Assembly (NCBI GenBank): GCA_946807835.1
Contig: OX327690.1
Location: 10,822,501 to 10,886,500 of the forward strand
Length of the DNA stretch: 64,000 nt
Direction: 5' to 3'
From: Ailanthus altissimus
Lineage: Eukaryota; Streptophyta; Magnoliopsida; Sapindales; Simaroubaceae
The first letter of the stretch is position 1; each line of letters starts with the position of its first letter. Under the pieces are notes generated by a model, which saw only the letters and a list, made by a program, of their open reading frames with translations, was not told the origin of the DNA and made no database searches. Both the position numbers and the translations under genes were made by a program. Positions 37,631 through 50,982 of this stretch are shown piece after piece.

Positions 37631-39833
37631 TTTTAAGGTCGGTGCTTACATGCCATCCCTAAATGTACATATACTTGTGTATTTATACAAGTGTACATTC
37701 TCATTAAATCGTTAATACCTATATATATGGTATTATGTATGTAATGTTATAGACATTGTAGATCTAAAGGAGTTCGGATCAGATCTAAAAGAGTTTAGAT
37801 AAGGGCTCATGATTAGCCACCCTAAGAGATATAATTGCTAAATGTTATTACAGCTAAATGTTAGCTGGTTATAATACTCAGCAGATCCAAGAGTCGGAGC
37901 CTTGTCTGTAATGGGACATAAACCTGGGAATATACCAGTAATTGCAAAGTTACAAGAGTTGTAATCGGGTGCCAAGAAATGCTAGTTGTGCAAGTATGTT
38001 CTCAAATAATTATCCCTGATCTATTTCTACCGATGCGGGTCTGTCAGTGGATACCTTTTTATATAGATCAGCATATGTCATACCTATAAGGTATAGATTG
38101 TCGTTCCTAGTCGACCGTGTACTTAGAGCTTGTATAAATATATAGGTATCCAGTTAGAATTGGATATGGGACAGACTCACGAGGGCCTCCGATAGATACC
38201 TATGTAAGCCGTCAATTGAGGGTCCTCTCGAGTTGAGTAGTATACGTGGTCCTTTGACTTGAGTGCCACGATGGGCTTGTAAGTGATCCACCATACTTTG
38301 GTTCCACGCATATCATAGACCTTTCATGGTGTGACTGCTAGGTAACTGGGTATGGTCCGATGCTTATGGAGTCTAGTGCGTTCATATATGGGATCCGTTA
38401 GCTCCGATATGGAGTTAGATATTAAGATGCTTCGAGACTGTATCTCAGAAAGTCTTGTGGCCACAAGCAATCATCCCGAAAAAAAGTTCCGTCAGGGTAG
38501 AACAATATGGCAAAGGAGTTTGCGCATATTGTTCAGTGAGATACAAGTCTAGAGATAGGACATGGATGAACACAAAGGGATTTGATGGTGATAATCTATA
38601 TCCCTAGCACATCTAGGATATCATAACGGAAGGACTATACGTATGCGTTGTAACCTCAACTTGCATGGTTCAACATGTTGATTTGTATATTCGTGACATG
38701 TGCGTTGGACATTCTCACGGACTCATGGAATAGTTCCTTTTGACGAATCGACGTAGGACCTAGGGAGTCCCGCAATATAGAGTGTACTCATTGTGTATTG
38801 AGACAGTGTATCGGATTAAATTGTTTAATCCAGGAATATTCATCAATACCACGAGAATGCGTGCGTGTCTGTATTTAAGTGTTAAATACAATAATTAGTT
38901 AATACTTTTTATTTACTAATTGTATTATGACACATGGCGTATTGTAGACCCTTAGTTGAGTTTACCCAAGTGTGAGATTTGGTGGAATCCACTAGGGGGT
39001 AAACTTGGTAACTATTTATGAGCAAAATGGTCATTTCTCACTTGGATTATTTAATGGTTAAATAATCAAAATATCTCTCTTATTTTATTATATAATATAT
39101 TATTATATTAAATTATTATATTATATTATATTATAAATTATTATATTATATTATAATATATTATATATAATAATATTATATTTTGGGTGCTAAATAGTTG
39201 GCACCCATTAGTATTATTTTATTATTATTAATATTATATAATATATTAAATTAATATTAAATTAATATTTTATATATATTAGATATATATATATATATAT
39301 AAAGAAAGAAAGAGAAAGAAAAAGATCGAAAATGTGTGTGTTTTTTGGCCATTTGGCCGAGAGAGAAGAGAAGAGAAAATGGAGAAAGAAGAAGAAGAAA
39401 GGGAAAAAATGAAATTATTTTATTTTTCTCTATGCTTCCAATTGAAGCAATGAAGAATTGCTTCAAATTCTCCATTTCTTATCATTTTGGAGAAAAGAAT
39501 AAAAACACACACTAACCATTTTGGGGTTTAAGAGTTAAACCCAGTGTTGCGTAAATGACTGCTATTCTAGCTCACTAAGCCCGCCATGTTGGTGACTAGA
39601 ACTGTCCGCTAGTTAGTCTCCATGCGGACTCCGAGAAAATACATGTATAACGTTACACGTCGAGGTGAGTTCTCTATCCTATAAATATTTTAATACAATT
39701 AATATATTTTATTTATTGTGTTTATTGTAACTTTCACGCTTCTGTCAGACTTAAATATGTATTTGATATGTATTTAGGCAATAGACATAATAGCACATGC
39801 ATACACCCACATACCTTAGATCTGCTGCCAACA
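37631..39833 (+). repeat. 3' LTR of G, 2203 bp
   Basis: The most complete LTR of this Copia family in plus orientation. Starts TTTTAAGGTCGG (TG altered), ends CCAACA. The AT-rich block at 39085-39300 ends in TATATATATATAAAG, then a purine-rich stretch 39301-39410; this is a plausible TATA box and transcript start. Confidence 0.88.
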
Positions 39834-39838
39834 GGTTA

Positions 39839-41095
39839 AACAATATAACAAAGGCGTTTATGCATATTGTTCGGTAAGATACAGGTTTAGAGATAGGTTA
39901 TAGATGAGCATATAGGAATTTGACGGTGATAATCTATATCCTTACACATCTAGGATATCATGACGGGAGGACTATACGTATACGTTGTGACCTCATTTGG
40001 ATGGTCGACGCGCTGATTTATATTTCCATGATGTGTGTGAGGGGTAGTTTTCACTGAAGCAACATACCGGATTGACTTGTTCAATCTAATAATATCCAGC
40101 ACTACCATGGACATGCGCACGTGTCCATATTTAAGTGTTAGATACAATAATTAATTAACAATTGTTATTTACTAATTGTATCATGGCACATGACGCATTA
40201 TGGGCCCTCAAGTGTGAAGTATGGTGGGACCTATTAAGGAGTATACTTGATAACTATTAATGAAGGGTGAAATTGTAATTTTATACATTAATGATTTAAT
40301 TATTAAATAATCATAATATTTTATTAGTACATATTATAATATATTATTATATTATTTGATTTAATAATATTATGTTATGTTTAGTTGGTATGCTTTACTA
40401 TTATTATTTAATATTATAACAAATTATCTAAACTTGGTGGCCAAGTTTAAGCATATATATTATTATTTTATTATTTGTTACATATATATAAATGATATGG
40501 AAACATGTGAAAGATGGTGGAAGCAATTAGATTACTTTTGCTTTCATTTTGTTGTATTGGAATTAAAGAGAAACGTGTGAAGCATGAATTTTGCTTCATT
40601 TTTCATCTTGTTTCTAATTTTTGTGGCCAACCATATAAGAGCGAATTTCAATGAGTTTTGATTAACTTTTTAAGTTAATTTCAAAGTGTTGAAATTGATT
40701 CTTTTGCTTACTTTTATTGGTTATCAATTAAAACAACATAAGAATTTATTTTATTGATCAAAGAATTGATTAAGAAAAATAAATTTAAAGGGTTAAGTGT
40801 TAAACCTAGTACTGATATTTAAAGTTGTTGTTCTAACTTATCAAGCCCATTGAGTTGGTGACTAGAACTGCCAACATGTTAGTCTCTAGGTGGACTCCCA
40901 GTTTACACTTGTAAAAGGTTACATGTTTTGGTGAATTCTCAAACTCACTTAATATATTAATATGATTAATATATTATTTATTGTGTTTATTGTATATTTT
41001 TATTATTCTGTTGTGATTAAATACGTATATGATACGTATTTTGTACAATAAATATTATTACACATGCATACACCTTAATATATTAGATCCCCACA
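39839..41095 (+). repeat. Copia LTR of E, right part
   Basis: Resumes the LTR interrupted by G (AACAATATAACAAAGG...) and ends ATCCCCACA, directly before a PBS. Divergent from G in its AT-rich middle. Confidence 0.78.
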
Positions 41096-42057
41096 AAACT
41101 GGTATCAAAGCCAGTTTTTGTATTGATTTGGTGTTGTTTGAGTGATGGAAGTATTGATTATAAAGTCCTAGTGTAAAATGGTCTGTTTCAAGTGTTGAAA
41201 CGGGTATACCAAGGTAGAATTACACTGAGTGCCGCGGCTTTACAATTGGTACAGCAACGTTGACACTGTTCACTTGAACAGTAATTTTTGACAGTGTTTT
41301 GAACATTGTTTTAATATTAAATTTTGCATATGTTGATTTATGAGATGTAGTGGTAAAATTTATCAGTCTACATTATAAATTGAGATTTATAAAATGCAAT
41401 GAGAAGATTTATCGGTTTGCATTATAAACCAAGATTGATTTTTCTATGTTGGTAACCACAATGGGAGCCCTACAGGTGGGGGTTAGTTGTGTTTGCATAA
41501 AAAATTGATTAATTACTCATCACTTGCTCATGAGATAGGGACCCAAAAGAAAAGGAAAAATTTATCTTAATTAGATTGAATAATATTGAATTATGAGATA
41601 ATATTTTATTATGATCTGTCTTGTCAATACAGTATTAGATGAGTCATGTTGACCTTTGCACAATATTGCTACAGCGTGAAGAATTTGGTCGGTTGGGCTT
41701 AGACTATGCCGGTTAAATATGAGATGAGGTAAATATATGCGAAAGTAGTGCCCAATAATGCTACAACGTGATGGTAGTATCAGTAACATATATTTGATTA
41801 TTGACAAGTTAATCTGGAATACACCTAATATTGCTACAGCGTGAGGCCGGAGTAAAATTTTAATGGGATCTACTTCCCACTGTATAGTTTAAAGAGTTTA
41901 AACTATCGTTTTTTTGTTTAAGAGATTATCGGAATTATGTAAAGCAGTGGGAGGATATTTTAGATTAAAAATGTATAACTATTATACTCATGATCTAAAA
42001 TGTTCAATTAGCAATTTAATAATCATTCCGCTAAAATCTCTCGTTTATTTTAGCCTA
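41096..42057 (+). pseudogene. Second Copia 5' internal region: PBS, leader, gag start
   Basis: PBS TGGTATCAAAGCC at 41100-41112 (one mismatch to the initiator tRNA-Met site). The leader is shared with 20256-21290, including three copies of the AATATTGCTACAGCGTGAG motif (41661, 41751, 41825). The gag start is truncated at about 42057 by D. Confidence 0.75.
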
Positions 42058-43925
42058 TGAACTTACTTATTAACTTTCTTTTTAACCATTAATTCCCTAA
42101 TATTATTATGTTGAGTTCATTAGGTTCTATTTCTAGCACCATGTAATTAGACACTCTCATGTCAATCAACCTAGTTGGAAAAGACTTGTCCTCGAGTCAT
42201 TAATCTTGTTATCACCCTTCCAAGGAGATAGATCAGTAACATTGAATACATCAGAGACTTTATAAGATTCTAAAAGAAAAAATTTGTAGGCATTTTCTGC
42301 AATTCATTTAATCACCTTATATGGTCCATCAGCTCTCGGTTTGAGTTTTCCAAACTTACCATGAGGAAACCTTTCTTTTTTAGATGAATCCAAACTAAAA
42401 TCTCCTTGAAATTCCATATGCCTATGATGCTTGTTAGCGCTCTTTTGTTGACTTTTCACCTTAAGTGCAAGTCTACATATCTATATATGTCTAGTATGGT
42501 TGTAATTGCACAATGTTAGAAATCTCAAGTTTTTCGACCCCTAATATAATGAGCAATTGTTTGTTCCTCTTATTCCACCATATCACACTTTAGCATGAAG
42601 CAGTTTGTAGTGTATTCTTCTATATAGATCTTCTTTTGAAAAAAAAAATTTGCAGTTTGAGAAAAACATCTTGTCGATAGTTGTCCAAATGATATTATCT
42701 TAAGCTCTCATTTATCTTCTCCCAGGTCAAGATCTTGTTTCTACCTTCTCATACCCTCTGCTTCTTTAGATTTTTTCACCATAAGGATGCATACTTTTTA
42801 AGTTATATGTTAACGATTTTTACCTTTTAATTCTCTAGAACATCTTGATGATCAAAGATTTGTTCAACGGCATTCAACCAATCCACAAAATCATCCGAAT
42901 GTATTCTTCTTTCAAAATCTGATATTTCTACTTTTATATAGAAATCTCAACGAGAATCATTTCTAAATGCCATATTTCTTATGACACTTAGAAGCAGTGA
43001 AAAACTATCACTAAAAGAATGAGAAAGAGCTTGATGAAAAGGATTTGTATTACCTTTATCATCATTATCTAAATCTTTATGTGGCAATATTTTACCCCGA
43101 TCTTTAAAATGTTCAAAACATTGTTAAAGTTGTTGAATTTACTGTTTTAATTCTTTAATTAGAATATCTCATGTATTGAGCTATGGGTTTTTCTTTAATG
43201 GTTGGAGAAAATCCATGACCTTTGTCTTTGAAAGACAAAGCCAAAACTAAAAGCTCTTATACCAAATTGATACAAACTTAAGAGTTAAAATAAAGTACAA
43301 CAATAATGAAAGAAATAATATAAGCACACCACTTTTATTGCTTTTTGAAGGGATACAGAAATTTACCACCCAAAGGAGTACAATATAAGATAAAGAGTAT
43401 TTGATTGAACTCACCACTCAATGGAATCCACCAAAGAGATACAGGGTTCTAAACAATACAAAATAAAGCTCACCACTCAAGAGATATACAATGGGATAAA
43501 GAATAATTCACCACCTAATGAATCCTACAAGAGTTATAGGACTGTCAAACTCATCACTTTAAGGAATCCACTAAAGAGATACAGAGTTTAATGAAGAAAC
43601 TCTTACAAGAAAACCCCAAAAGATAATTTTTTTTAAAACGTAAATCTTATCTCCCTTCTCTCATCCCTCATGCTATTTATAGAGACCACTTGGGATACCA
43701 AGCACTCATTACAACTTTTTAAAGTACAATAATTAATAAAAACTAAGACTTTCAAACTTATAACTACCACTAAGATGAAATAAATTTAGTAGTAAATACA
43801 ACTATTATGATAAATCTAATCAACTTACTTATTAGCTTTTCTTTAACCTTTGATTTTTCAATATGATTATGTTGAATTCACTAGGTTCTATTTCCAACTC
43901 CATGTAATTGAACACTCTTGCATCA
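42058..43925 (-). mobile_element. Chromovirus-like deletion derivative D
   Basis: Minus strand. 5' LTR 43925-43268 (658 bp, TGATGCAAG...TTTGTATCA), PBS at 43264-43253, decayed gag about 43230-42480, then a jump to the C-terminal end of integrase (KERFPHGKFGKLKPRADGPY, about 42360-42300; DVFNVTDLSPW; SRTSLFQ at about 42195), and only about 107 bp of the 3' LTR (42164-42058). The gag frame holds the SDDFVDWLNAVEQIF and KYASLWWKNLKKQR blocks typical of Reina/CRM-type chromoviruses. Protease, RT and RNase H are absent. Confidence 0.85.
43253..43264 (-). other. Primer binding site of D (initiator tRNA-Met)
   Basis: TGGTATAAGAGC on the minus strand, one mismatch to TGGTATCAGAGC, three bases from the LTR end. 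Confidence 0.75.
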
Positions 43926-44029
43926 TCCTTTTCCTCCTTTTAGTGGGGGTGACCCCTCTTCCTCCCCCACCTCATTGATTCAGTAGGAAAGAAGCCAGTA
44001 AGGCTCCTAATAGGCCTTCAACTCTTAAG
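43926..44029. other. Short unassigned segment
   Basis: About 100 bp between D and the Copia LTR K, with a GGGGGTGACCCC palindrome near 43945. No match to other parts of the window was noticed. Confidence 0.4.
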
Positions 44030-44577
44030 TGTTGAGATTTATGCTTATGTGCCATTCTATTTTTGTATAAATATTTTATTAAATTGCTAATTATATTTAT
44101 TATATAGTAAGATGCTTGTAACATTTCAGACACTGTATGATCTAAAGGAGTTCAGATCTAGTCTAAAGTAGTTTAAACCAGTGCTAAGAGTTAGCTACAT
44201 TGAGAGTTATAATTGCTAAGAGTTAGCTACACTGAGATTTATAATTGCTAAGAGTTAATACTGCTAAGAGTTAGCAAGTTATAAGTGTCAGCGAAAAGAG
44301 TTAAAGCCTTGTCTGAAATGGGACAAAGACCCGGGGGCATATTAGTAATGACATAGTTACTAGGGGCTGTAAATGGTGCTAGAAAATGTCACTATGCAAG
44401 TATGTTCTCATATGTTATGGTCCTAATCTATTTTCACTGATGCGGGTCTGTTGGTAAAAACTTTGTTACATATAGATCAGTGTATATCTATATCTGGATA
44501 GTCCAAATAGTTAGTCTTAGCAGACCACGAGCTTAGTGGAAGCTCATATAGAGATACAGGTATTCAGTGAAGATTGC
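44030..44577 (+). repeat. Copia LTR K, left part (split by B)
   Basis: Starts TGTTGAGATTTATGCTTATG, a diverged member of the Copia LTR family. Interrupted by B at 44577; its continuation is at 60152-60615 and, after H, 63422-63696. Confidence 0.75.
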
Positions 44578-46137
44578 TGATGAACACATGAAAATGTATA
44601 TTTATTAAGAAATTCAGTCACGATTTAATGTCACTAATTTTATCATTTTTGTACTTTTAGCTTGAAATAAAGTGTTCTCCTTAAATTGTGATTAATGAAT
44701 GTTATTTGCACAGGTTTAGATAAAATGGACATAACTCTCAATGTAGAAATTAAAATAAATAAATTCTTAAACTTAGAGTAACATGACTCAATCTTACATA
44801 AACTTGAAGAATAGTTAAAAAGCCAAATCCAACATGTTATGTGCCAAAAATTGAGATACAATAGAATTAGGCTACAACTTTCGCTCAACTTAACCCAACT
44901 CATGTTTTTGGACTGTATCTCATAAAATACATACTAATTTGTATAATACTTGAAGATGTGAAATACTGACTTAATTATAAACAACTCTTATGTTGATAGT
45001 AAAGTCTAAATCAGCCGTTATCATGGACCAAATTGTATTGCAAGTGGGTAAAAGGGTTGTTGGCTTAAATCTAACGTATCTTTGAAATTTTGTTATATAT
45101 CATTGGATACTCATCTAATTTATATAAACCTGGTGCCTATGGAAAGAAGAGACAAAATGATACAACTTTCATGTTGGCAAAAAAAGCTACATCGGTCATT
45201 TACATTATCAAAAAGGTGTTGCAAGTGGGTGAATGAGTTGTTGGCCTAAATTATTGAAGATTAATGTCACATTTAACATATTTCCATTCATTGCCTATAT
45301 AAGGACACTCTTAGGACATTTTCAACATTAGATAATTCTCTCTTATTCTTCTCATTAACATGTATTGTAATCTAGGCTTGAGTTCTTGGCAAGGCTAAGA
45401 GATGAACTTTTATGTATAATAAATCTACTTCTATGCTTTGATTCGTTGTCAAGAGCTACAAATGTTCGTAAGTTTGGTTTTGCTTAAACTCTTAACTATT
45501 TTATTTTCTATAATCCAGATATTATAATTCTCATGTCTCTTATATTTTCAGTCATGCTTTTCTTATGTAATTCTTGTTGAATTATAATTGTTATTGGTTA
45601 CATTATTTATATGTTAATCTTTTACTGCAATATTGTTAATTGATATATTGTCGATCTTGGATAACATGTAAAGACAACAAATTTTTTATATTCAAGTTGC
45701 TCTTTTACTGCAATATTATCAAAATGATATATTTTCAATCTTAGATAACTTGTATAAATGAACAATATTTGTGTTAATGTTTGCAAAGAGTTTAGTCACA
45801 TCAAATACACATGTTATCAACTGTGTTGTATTTTATATATCTTCCAATTGATTGTTTGGGATGTGAAACTTTTAATTGTGTTATAAACATTGAATCAAAG
45901 TATAGAGTAGACTTATAAAGCATAATTGTGATTCTCGAAGCCTTACTTAAATCGTCACAAGACATTTTTCTTAATTCATAGACAATTCCATCTTATCCAC
46001 TAAACCAATTAATTAATTTTCTCATTTGCTACTACTTTAATATTTTACGTCACCTACCTATTTTGCCAAAAACTTTCTCGTGGGATCAACACCTCAATCT
46101 ATACTATGATAGCCGCATTACATTTTGAGCGTAAACA
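44578..46137 (+). repeat. 5' LTR of B, 1560 bp
   Basis: Begins TGATGAACACATG, ends GAGCGTAAACA. TATA box TATATAA at 45296-45302. Confidence 0.93.
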
Positions 46138-46142
46138 AAATT

Positions 46143-46160
46143 TGGCACTGTTGCCGTGGA
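46143..46160 (+). other. Primer binding site of B (tRNA-Asp)
   Basis: TGGCACTGTTGCCGTGGA, five bases inside the LTR; three mismatches to the tRNA-Asp complement, so it has decayed. Confidence 0.88.
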
Positions 46161-46891
46161 GGCACACTAAGCGAAAGTCAGTTACGTTTATCAATACTAA
46201 AGCAGTAATTTTGTACATTTTATTTTCTTTGTAAAATTTTAGTTTTATTTCTTTTGTTGTAATTCATTTTATTGTTTATGGTTGGTTCTACCACCTAATT
46301 TATTTTGTTTTCTTTAGTTAATTTACTATATTTTATATTATTTTAATGACTGGTTTTACCGCCTAACTTATTTTATTTTTTTATTTATTATACTTTAGTT
46401 TTTTTATTATACTTTATTTATTTATTGCACTTTATTTTTTTTTATTTATTTATTGCACTTTTTTTATTGTACTTTATTTTTATTTTCTTTTATTTATTTA
46501 TTTTACTTTATTTTCTTTAGTTAATATGTTGTATTTTTATTTTATTTTAATGGCCGGTTTTACCGACTAACTTTTTATTTATTTACTTATTATACCCTTT
46601 TTTTATTTATTGTACTTTATTTTAATTTTTTCTTTTTATTTATTTATTGTACTTTGCATTTTATTTTCCTTTATTTATTGTACATTCTTTTTTTTTACTT
46701 ATTGTACTTTTTTTTATTTATTGTATTTATTTATTGTACTTTATAGTTTATTATCTTTTGTTCATTTATTGTATTTATATTTCATGATTGGTCTTACCAC
46801 CTAAGTCATTTCTATTTCTTGTTGTGTTTTATTTCACTTCTTAATTTTCTTTGAGCATTTCTTTCATTTAAAAAAATAATTGTTAGGATGT
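46161..46891 (+). other. AT-rich leader of B with iterated motif
   Basis: T-rich on this strand, mirroring the leader of A. Four copies of GGTTGGTTYTACCRCCTAA-like sequence at about 46280, 46350, 46553 and 46787. Confidence 0.75.
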
Positions 46892-47978
46892 ATGCATCGA
46901 CTAGAGATAAACAAGGAAGATTCGTGAGAGAAGTAGAACTAGAACCATCACCACAATTTATAAGGGAAGAGAATTCACCATCTAGTTTATCTTATAATTC
47001 CAACACAATGAGCCAACACGAAGATAACCCCGGTTAGGACTCTAAAAGATTACTTGCATCCTATTCGCACAGTCATACCATCATGCATTATATTTTCACC
47101 TAACACACCATATTCGAATTTTAAACCTAGAATGATACAACTTCTACCCACTTTTCATGGTCTAGATAGTGCAAATCCTTATGTACATGTTAGGGAATTC
47201 GAAGAGGTAATTGCCACCTTCCATAGCCAACCTAAGCCATAGACACTGTTAGACATAAATTTTTCCCTTTTTTGTTGAAAGACAAAGCAAAGAGTTGGCT
47301 ATACTCTTTGAGGCCGAGGTCTATAGAAACTTGGGCAAAAATGACCCAAGCATTTTTAAAAATACTTTCCACAACACAAAATTAATGGCCTGAAAAGACA
47401 AATTTCTTCCTTTTCCCAAAAAGACAATGAAGCCTCATATCAAGCATAGGAAAGGTTTAAAGAGTTGCTAAATCTGTGCCCTCACCATGGGTATGAAAAT
47501 TGGTGCTTGGTTAACTATGTTTATGAGGGACTCACAATTAAAGAGCGTCAATTTGTTAAGATGATGTGTAATGGAAAGTTTCTCCACAAAGATCCAGAGG
47601 AAACCATAGAATTTCTTAATGCATTTGCTGAAAAAGCCCATACATGGACTGGACCGAGCATGACTGAAAGCACAAATAGGTCACGACCAAGTGGAGATTT
47701 CCAACTTAGGGAAGATGATAACCTCAAAGCTTAATTAAAGGTCTTAACTAGAGAGTTAGAGGCCTTGAAAGCCAAAGATAGAAGGGTCACCCACACGGTT
47801 GCTAAGGTTTAGTCACACGATGTCTGTTTTGTCTGTGGAGGAGTGGAACACTTAGCTCAAGATTTCCCTACTTATAATGAGATAAAAGGGATATATGAGG
47901 AACAATGTAATTCCCTAGGGATGTACAAAAAGCCTTATTCACCCTACTCTGAAACCTATAATCCTAGCTGGAGAAACT

Positions 47979-48341
47979 GTCAGACTGTGTGAGGCCCACC
48001 AATTTCTTAGTCCACCGGCTAGATGACACCTTAGAGCTACCAGCGCACCCACACAACCAGCTCAGGTTACCTACACCCTACAGATTCGAACCCCCGCCCC
48101 TATCTCCATGGACACCTTATAGGCCTTTAGAGTCTCGTCCTTGTACCTATCAAGCTGGCCAGCCTGATGGGTACAAGGACGAGACTCTAAAGGCCTATAA
48201 GGCCTCCATAGAGATGGGGGCGGGGGTTTGATTCTTTAGGGGTACAGGTAACCTGAGTAATTATATGCTAGGACGCCGGTGGCTCTGAGGTGTCATCTAG
48301 TCAGTAGACCAAGGAGTTGGTGGGTCTCACACACTCTGACA
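47979..48341. repeat. SINE-like inverted dimer 2
   Basis: Near-perfect palindrome of about 180-bp arms meeting at AGCTGGCCAGCCT (about 48153-48165). It starts TGTCAGACTGTG and ends CACTCTGACA. The plus arm has GGGTACAAGG (A-box region) and GGTTTGATTC (B box). Inserted in gag of B together with the following partial copy; GAAAC precedes and AAAAC follows the cluster. Confidence 0.78.
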
Positions 48342-48349
48342 AAAAAATA

Positions 48350-48480
48350 GAGATAGGTGCCGGGGTTCGATTCTTTGGGGTCGCAGGTAACCTGAGTAAT
48401 TGTGTGTTGGGACACCAGTGGCTCTGAGGTGTCATCCAGCTGGTGGACCAAAGTGTTAGTGGGTCCTACATACTCTAACA
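48350..48480 (+). repeat. SINE-like repeat, 5' truncated copy
   Basis: Begins after the A-box region, has GGGGTTCGATTC at about 48363 and ends ATACTCTAACA. It follows dimer 2 directly in the same orientation as its right arm. Confidence 0.7.
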
Positions 48481-48999
48481 AAAACCACCCAAAATTTTGT
48501 TGGAAATCTGACCAATAAGCCAACAGCCATTGGAAACAATAACAACAAGTACCCAAGTCTTATGTTACACCTCAATATAATGCACTACCAACTATGAGTC
48601 TATTAGAGGATACATTACAAGCATTTTTGGAGGCACAAAGTAAGACTAATCAAAACTTTGAAACAGTTCTTGCACAGGTGATAGAGAAAATAAAGAAATC
48701 AAGAATCAAATCACAAAGCTGACCAGTGCCTTAACTGTACAAGAGCGAGGTAAGTTTCCATCTCAACCTCAATCCAATCCAAAAGCACATTTCATGGCAC
48801 AAGCTTCTATTTCTGATGCAAAAAATCTCAAATAAGTTAATGCCATTACTACTTGAAATGGTAAGATTGTGAGTGAGCCTATTTCTCCAACTAACACATC
48901 GATAAGTAGTAAAGACGCCTCTATTGAAAAAGAGGCCACAGTAGAAAAAGAGTCTGAAAATAAGTTATCAATCCCAGTGCCTTTTCTTTAAACTCTTCG

Positions 49000-50982
49000 A
49001 CTGGTTGGGAAAAATTCAAAAATTCAAGGTTAGATTTTGGAACATTTAAAACAAGTTAAGATTAATCTTTCCTTGTTGCATTTGATTAAGCAGGTTTCAA
49101 CTTATGCCGAAGTCATCAAGGATCTATGTACTATCAAAAGAAAACTGTATTTTTGGCAGAACAGGTAAGTGCAGTGCTTGAACAAAAGACACTACCCAAG
49201 TATAAAGACCCAAGATGTCCCACAATCTCTTGCCAAATTGGGACACATGAGTTTGGTCAAACTTTGTTGGACTTAGGAGTAAGTGTAAATTTAATGCCTT
49301 ATTCTATTTACTTGCAATTGGGGCTTGGTGAGATTAAACCTATATCTGTAGTCCTATAACTAGCTGACCAATCAATCAAGAAACATTATGAATAGTAGAA
49401 GATGTTTTGTTGCAAAATGATAAATTTTACTACCCTGTTGATTTTTCTATTTTAGATACTCATTTTGTTGTTAACATGGAGTCAAATATTCCTCTTATTT
49501 TTTGGATACCTTTTCTTGCCACTACTAACGCTCTTATTAATTGCAAAAATGGTCTAATGAAATTATCTTTTGGAAATATGACTCTTGAGGTGAACATTTT
49601 TAATATTGGCAAACAACCACGAGAAGAAGACGAATGTTACCACTCATATATGGTAGACACACTTGTAGCAGATGAAGCTTATAAAAATCATAGCTCTGAT
49701 TCTTTGAAAAACCTTCTCAATTTTGATTTTGAAGAAGCGTATTATCTTGATGTAACAACTGATGTGTTTAGTATTTTTTACTCACAGGATAAAGGGACTC
49801 AATTTTGGCAGCCACGCTTTGAAGAGTTACCACGAGAGAGGGAGAGACCAAAACCATCAAACCTCGAGACACTACAAGTTGAGCTTTCTCCACTATCCAA
49901 AGGTTTAAAACATGCATTCTTAGGACCAGGTGATACCTTTCCTATCATCATTTCTTCTGAACTTAGTGCTGAACAAGAGGAAAAATTGATAAAATTGTTA
50001 AAAGAACATAAGTCTGCACTAAGTTGGACCATAGCTGATATTAAAGGTATTTCTCCATTGATATACTCCCATAGAATTCATTTAGAGGAAGGTGCCCAAC
50101 CTCGTAGGGACTCACAAAGAAGACTTAACCCAACAATGAAAGAAGTAGTGAAAAAAAAGGTTCTGAAACTATTAGATCCAGGTATAATCTACCCAATTTC
50201 TGATAGTTAATAGGTAAGTCCAACTCAAATAATGCCTAAGAAATCTAGGGTTACTATTGTAGAAAATGAGAATGGGGTACCTGTACCAGCTAGGGTGGTA
50301 AGTGCTTGGTGAATGTGCATTGATTATAGAAAATTAAACACAGCCACCAGGAAAGACTATTTTTTATTGCCTTTTATCGACCAAATTTTAGAACATGTAG
50401 CTGGACATTCTTTTTATTGCTTTCTTGATGGGTATTCAGGATATTACCAAATTGAGATAGCTATAGAAGATCAAGAAAAAATCACTTTTACATGCCTTTT
50501 TGGTACTTATGCTTTTTGTAGAATGCCATTTGGATTATGTAAAGCACCAGCTACTTTTCAGCGTTGTATGTTGAGTATTTTCTCTGATATGGTTAAAAAA
50601 ATATATGGAAGTTTTATGGATGATTTGACTATTTTTTGTAATTCTTTTTATCTATGCCCACTTAACTTGAAAGCTGTTTTGAGTAGGTGTGAAGAAAAAG
50701 GACTTGTGCTAAAGTGGGAGAAATGTCATTTCATGGTATCTTTAGGAATCGTTTTGGGGCACATTGTATCTGAAAGAGGGATAAAAGTTGACAAGGCCAA
50801 AATTGAATTATTCTCTAAATTACCTACACCTAAAATGGTAAAAGATGTCCGATCTTTTCTTGGACACCCTGACTTTTACAGAAGGTTTATACAAAACTTT
50901 TCTGCGATATCTAGACCATTGTGTAACGTTTTGCTAAAAAATGCAGAATTTACATGGACACAAGAATGTGATGAGGCATTCC
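49000..50982 (+). pseudogene. pol: Protease and reverse transcriptase of element B
   Basis: Protease block with LLDLGVSVNLMP at about 49267-49302 (A to V at the third site position). A long open stretch 49407-50210 covers the linker and RT N-terminus; a stop at 50208 breaks it. RT continues 50313-50982 with MCIDYRKLN, MPFGLCKAPATFQ, FMDDLTIF (active site) and FLGHPDFYRRF. It is cut by the solo LTR at 50983. Its stops are at positions different from those of A. Confidence 0.9.

Larger units (their letters stand above)
34659..39833 (+). mobile_element. Copia element G, internally deleted, TSD GGTTA, 5175 bp
   Basis: GGTTA at 34654-34658 and 39834-39838. The 5' LTR starts TGTTAGGGTCGG and the 3' LTR ends CTGCCAACA. 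Only the last part of RT and RNase H remains inside; the deletion also removes about 0.3 kb from the 3' end of the 5' LTR, together with the PBS, gag, protease and integrase. Inserted in an LTR of its own family. Confidence 0.9.
46892..49000 (+). pseudogene. gag: gag of element B, broken
   Basis: Starts at ATG 46892, the equivalent of the A start, but loses frame within 10 bp by a 1-nt deletion. Identifiable blocks: NPYVHVREFEEVIATFHSQP (47170-47230), CPHHGYENW (47478-47505), HTWTGPSMTES (47638-47670), and the zinc knuckle CFVCGGVEHLAQDF (47824-47865) with the final Cys replaced by Phe. Interrupted at 47979-48480 by SINE-like repeats. Several stops. Confidence 0.88.

Noticed and set aside
44025..44029. 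TTAAG before LTR K and TTAAG at 60540 as a target duplication
   Set aside because: The right-hand sequence lacks a CA terminus and still aligns with LTR interior.
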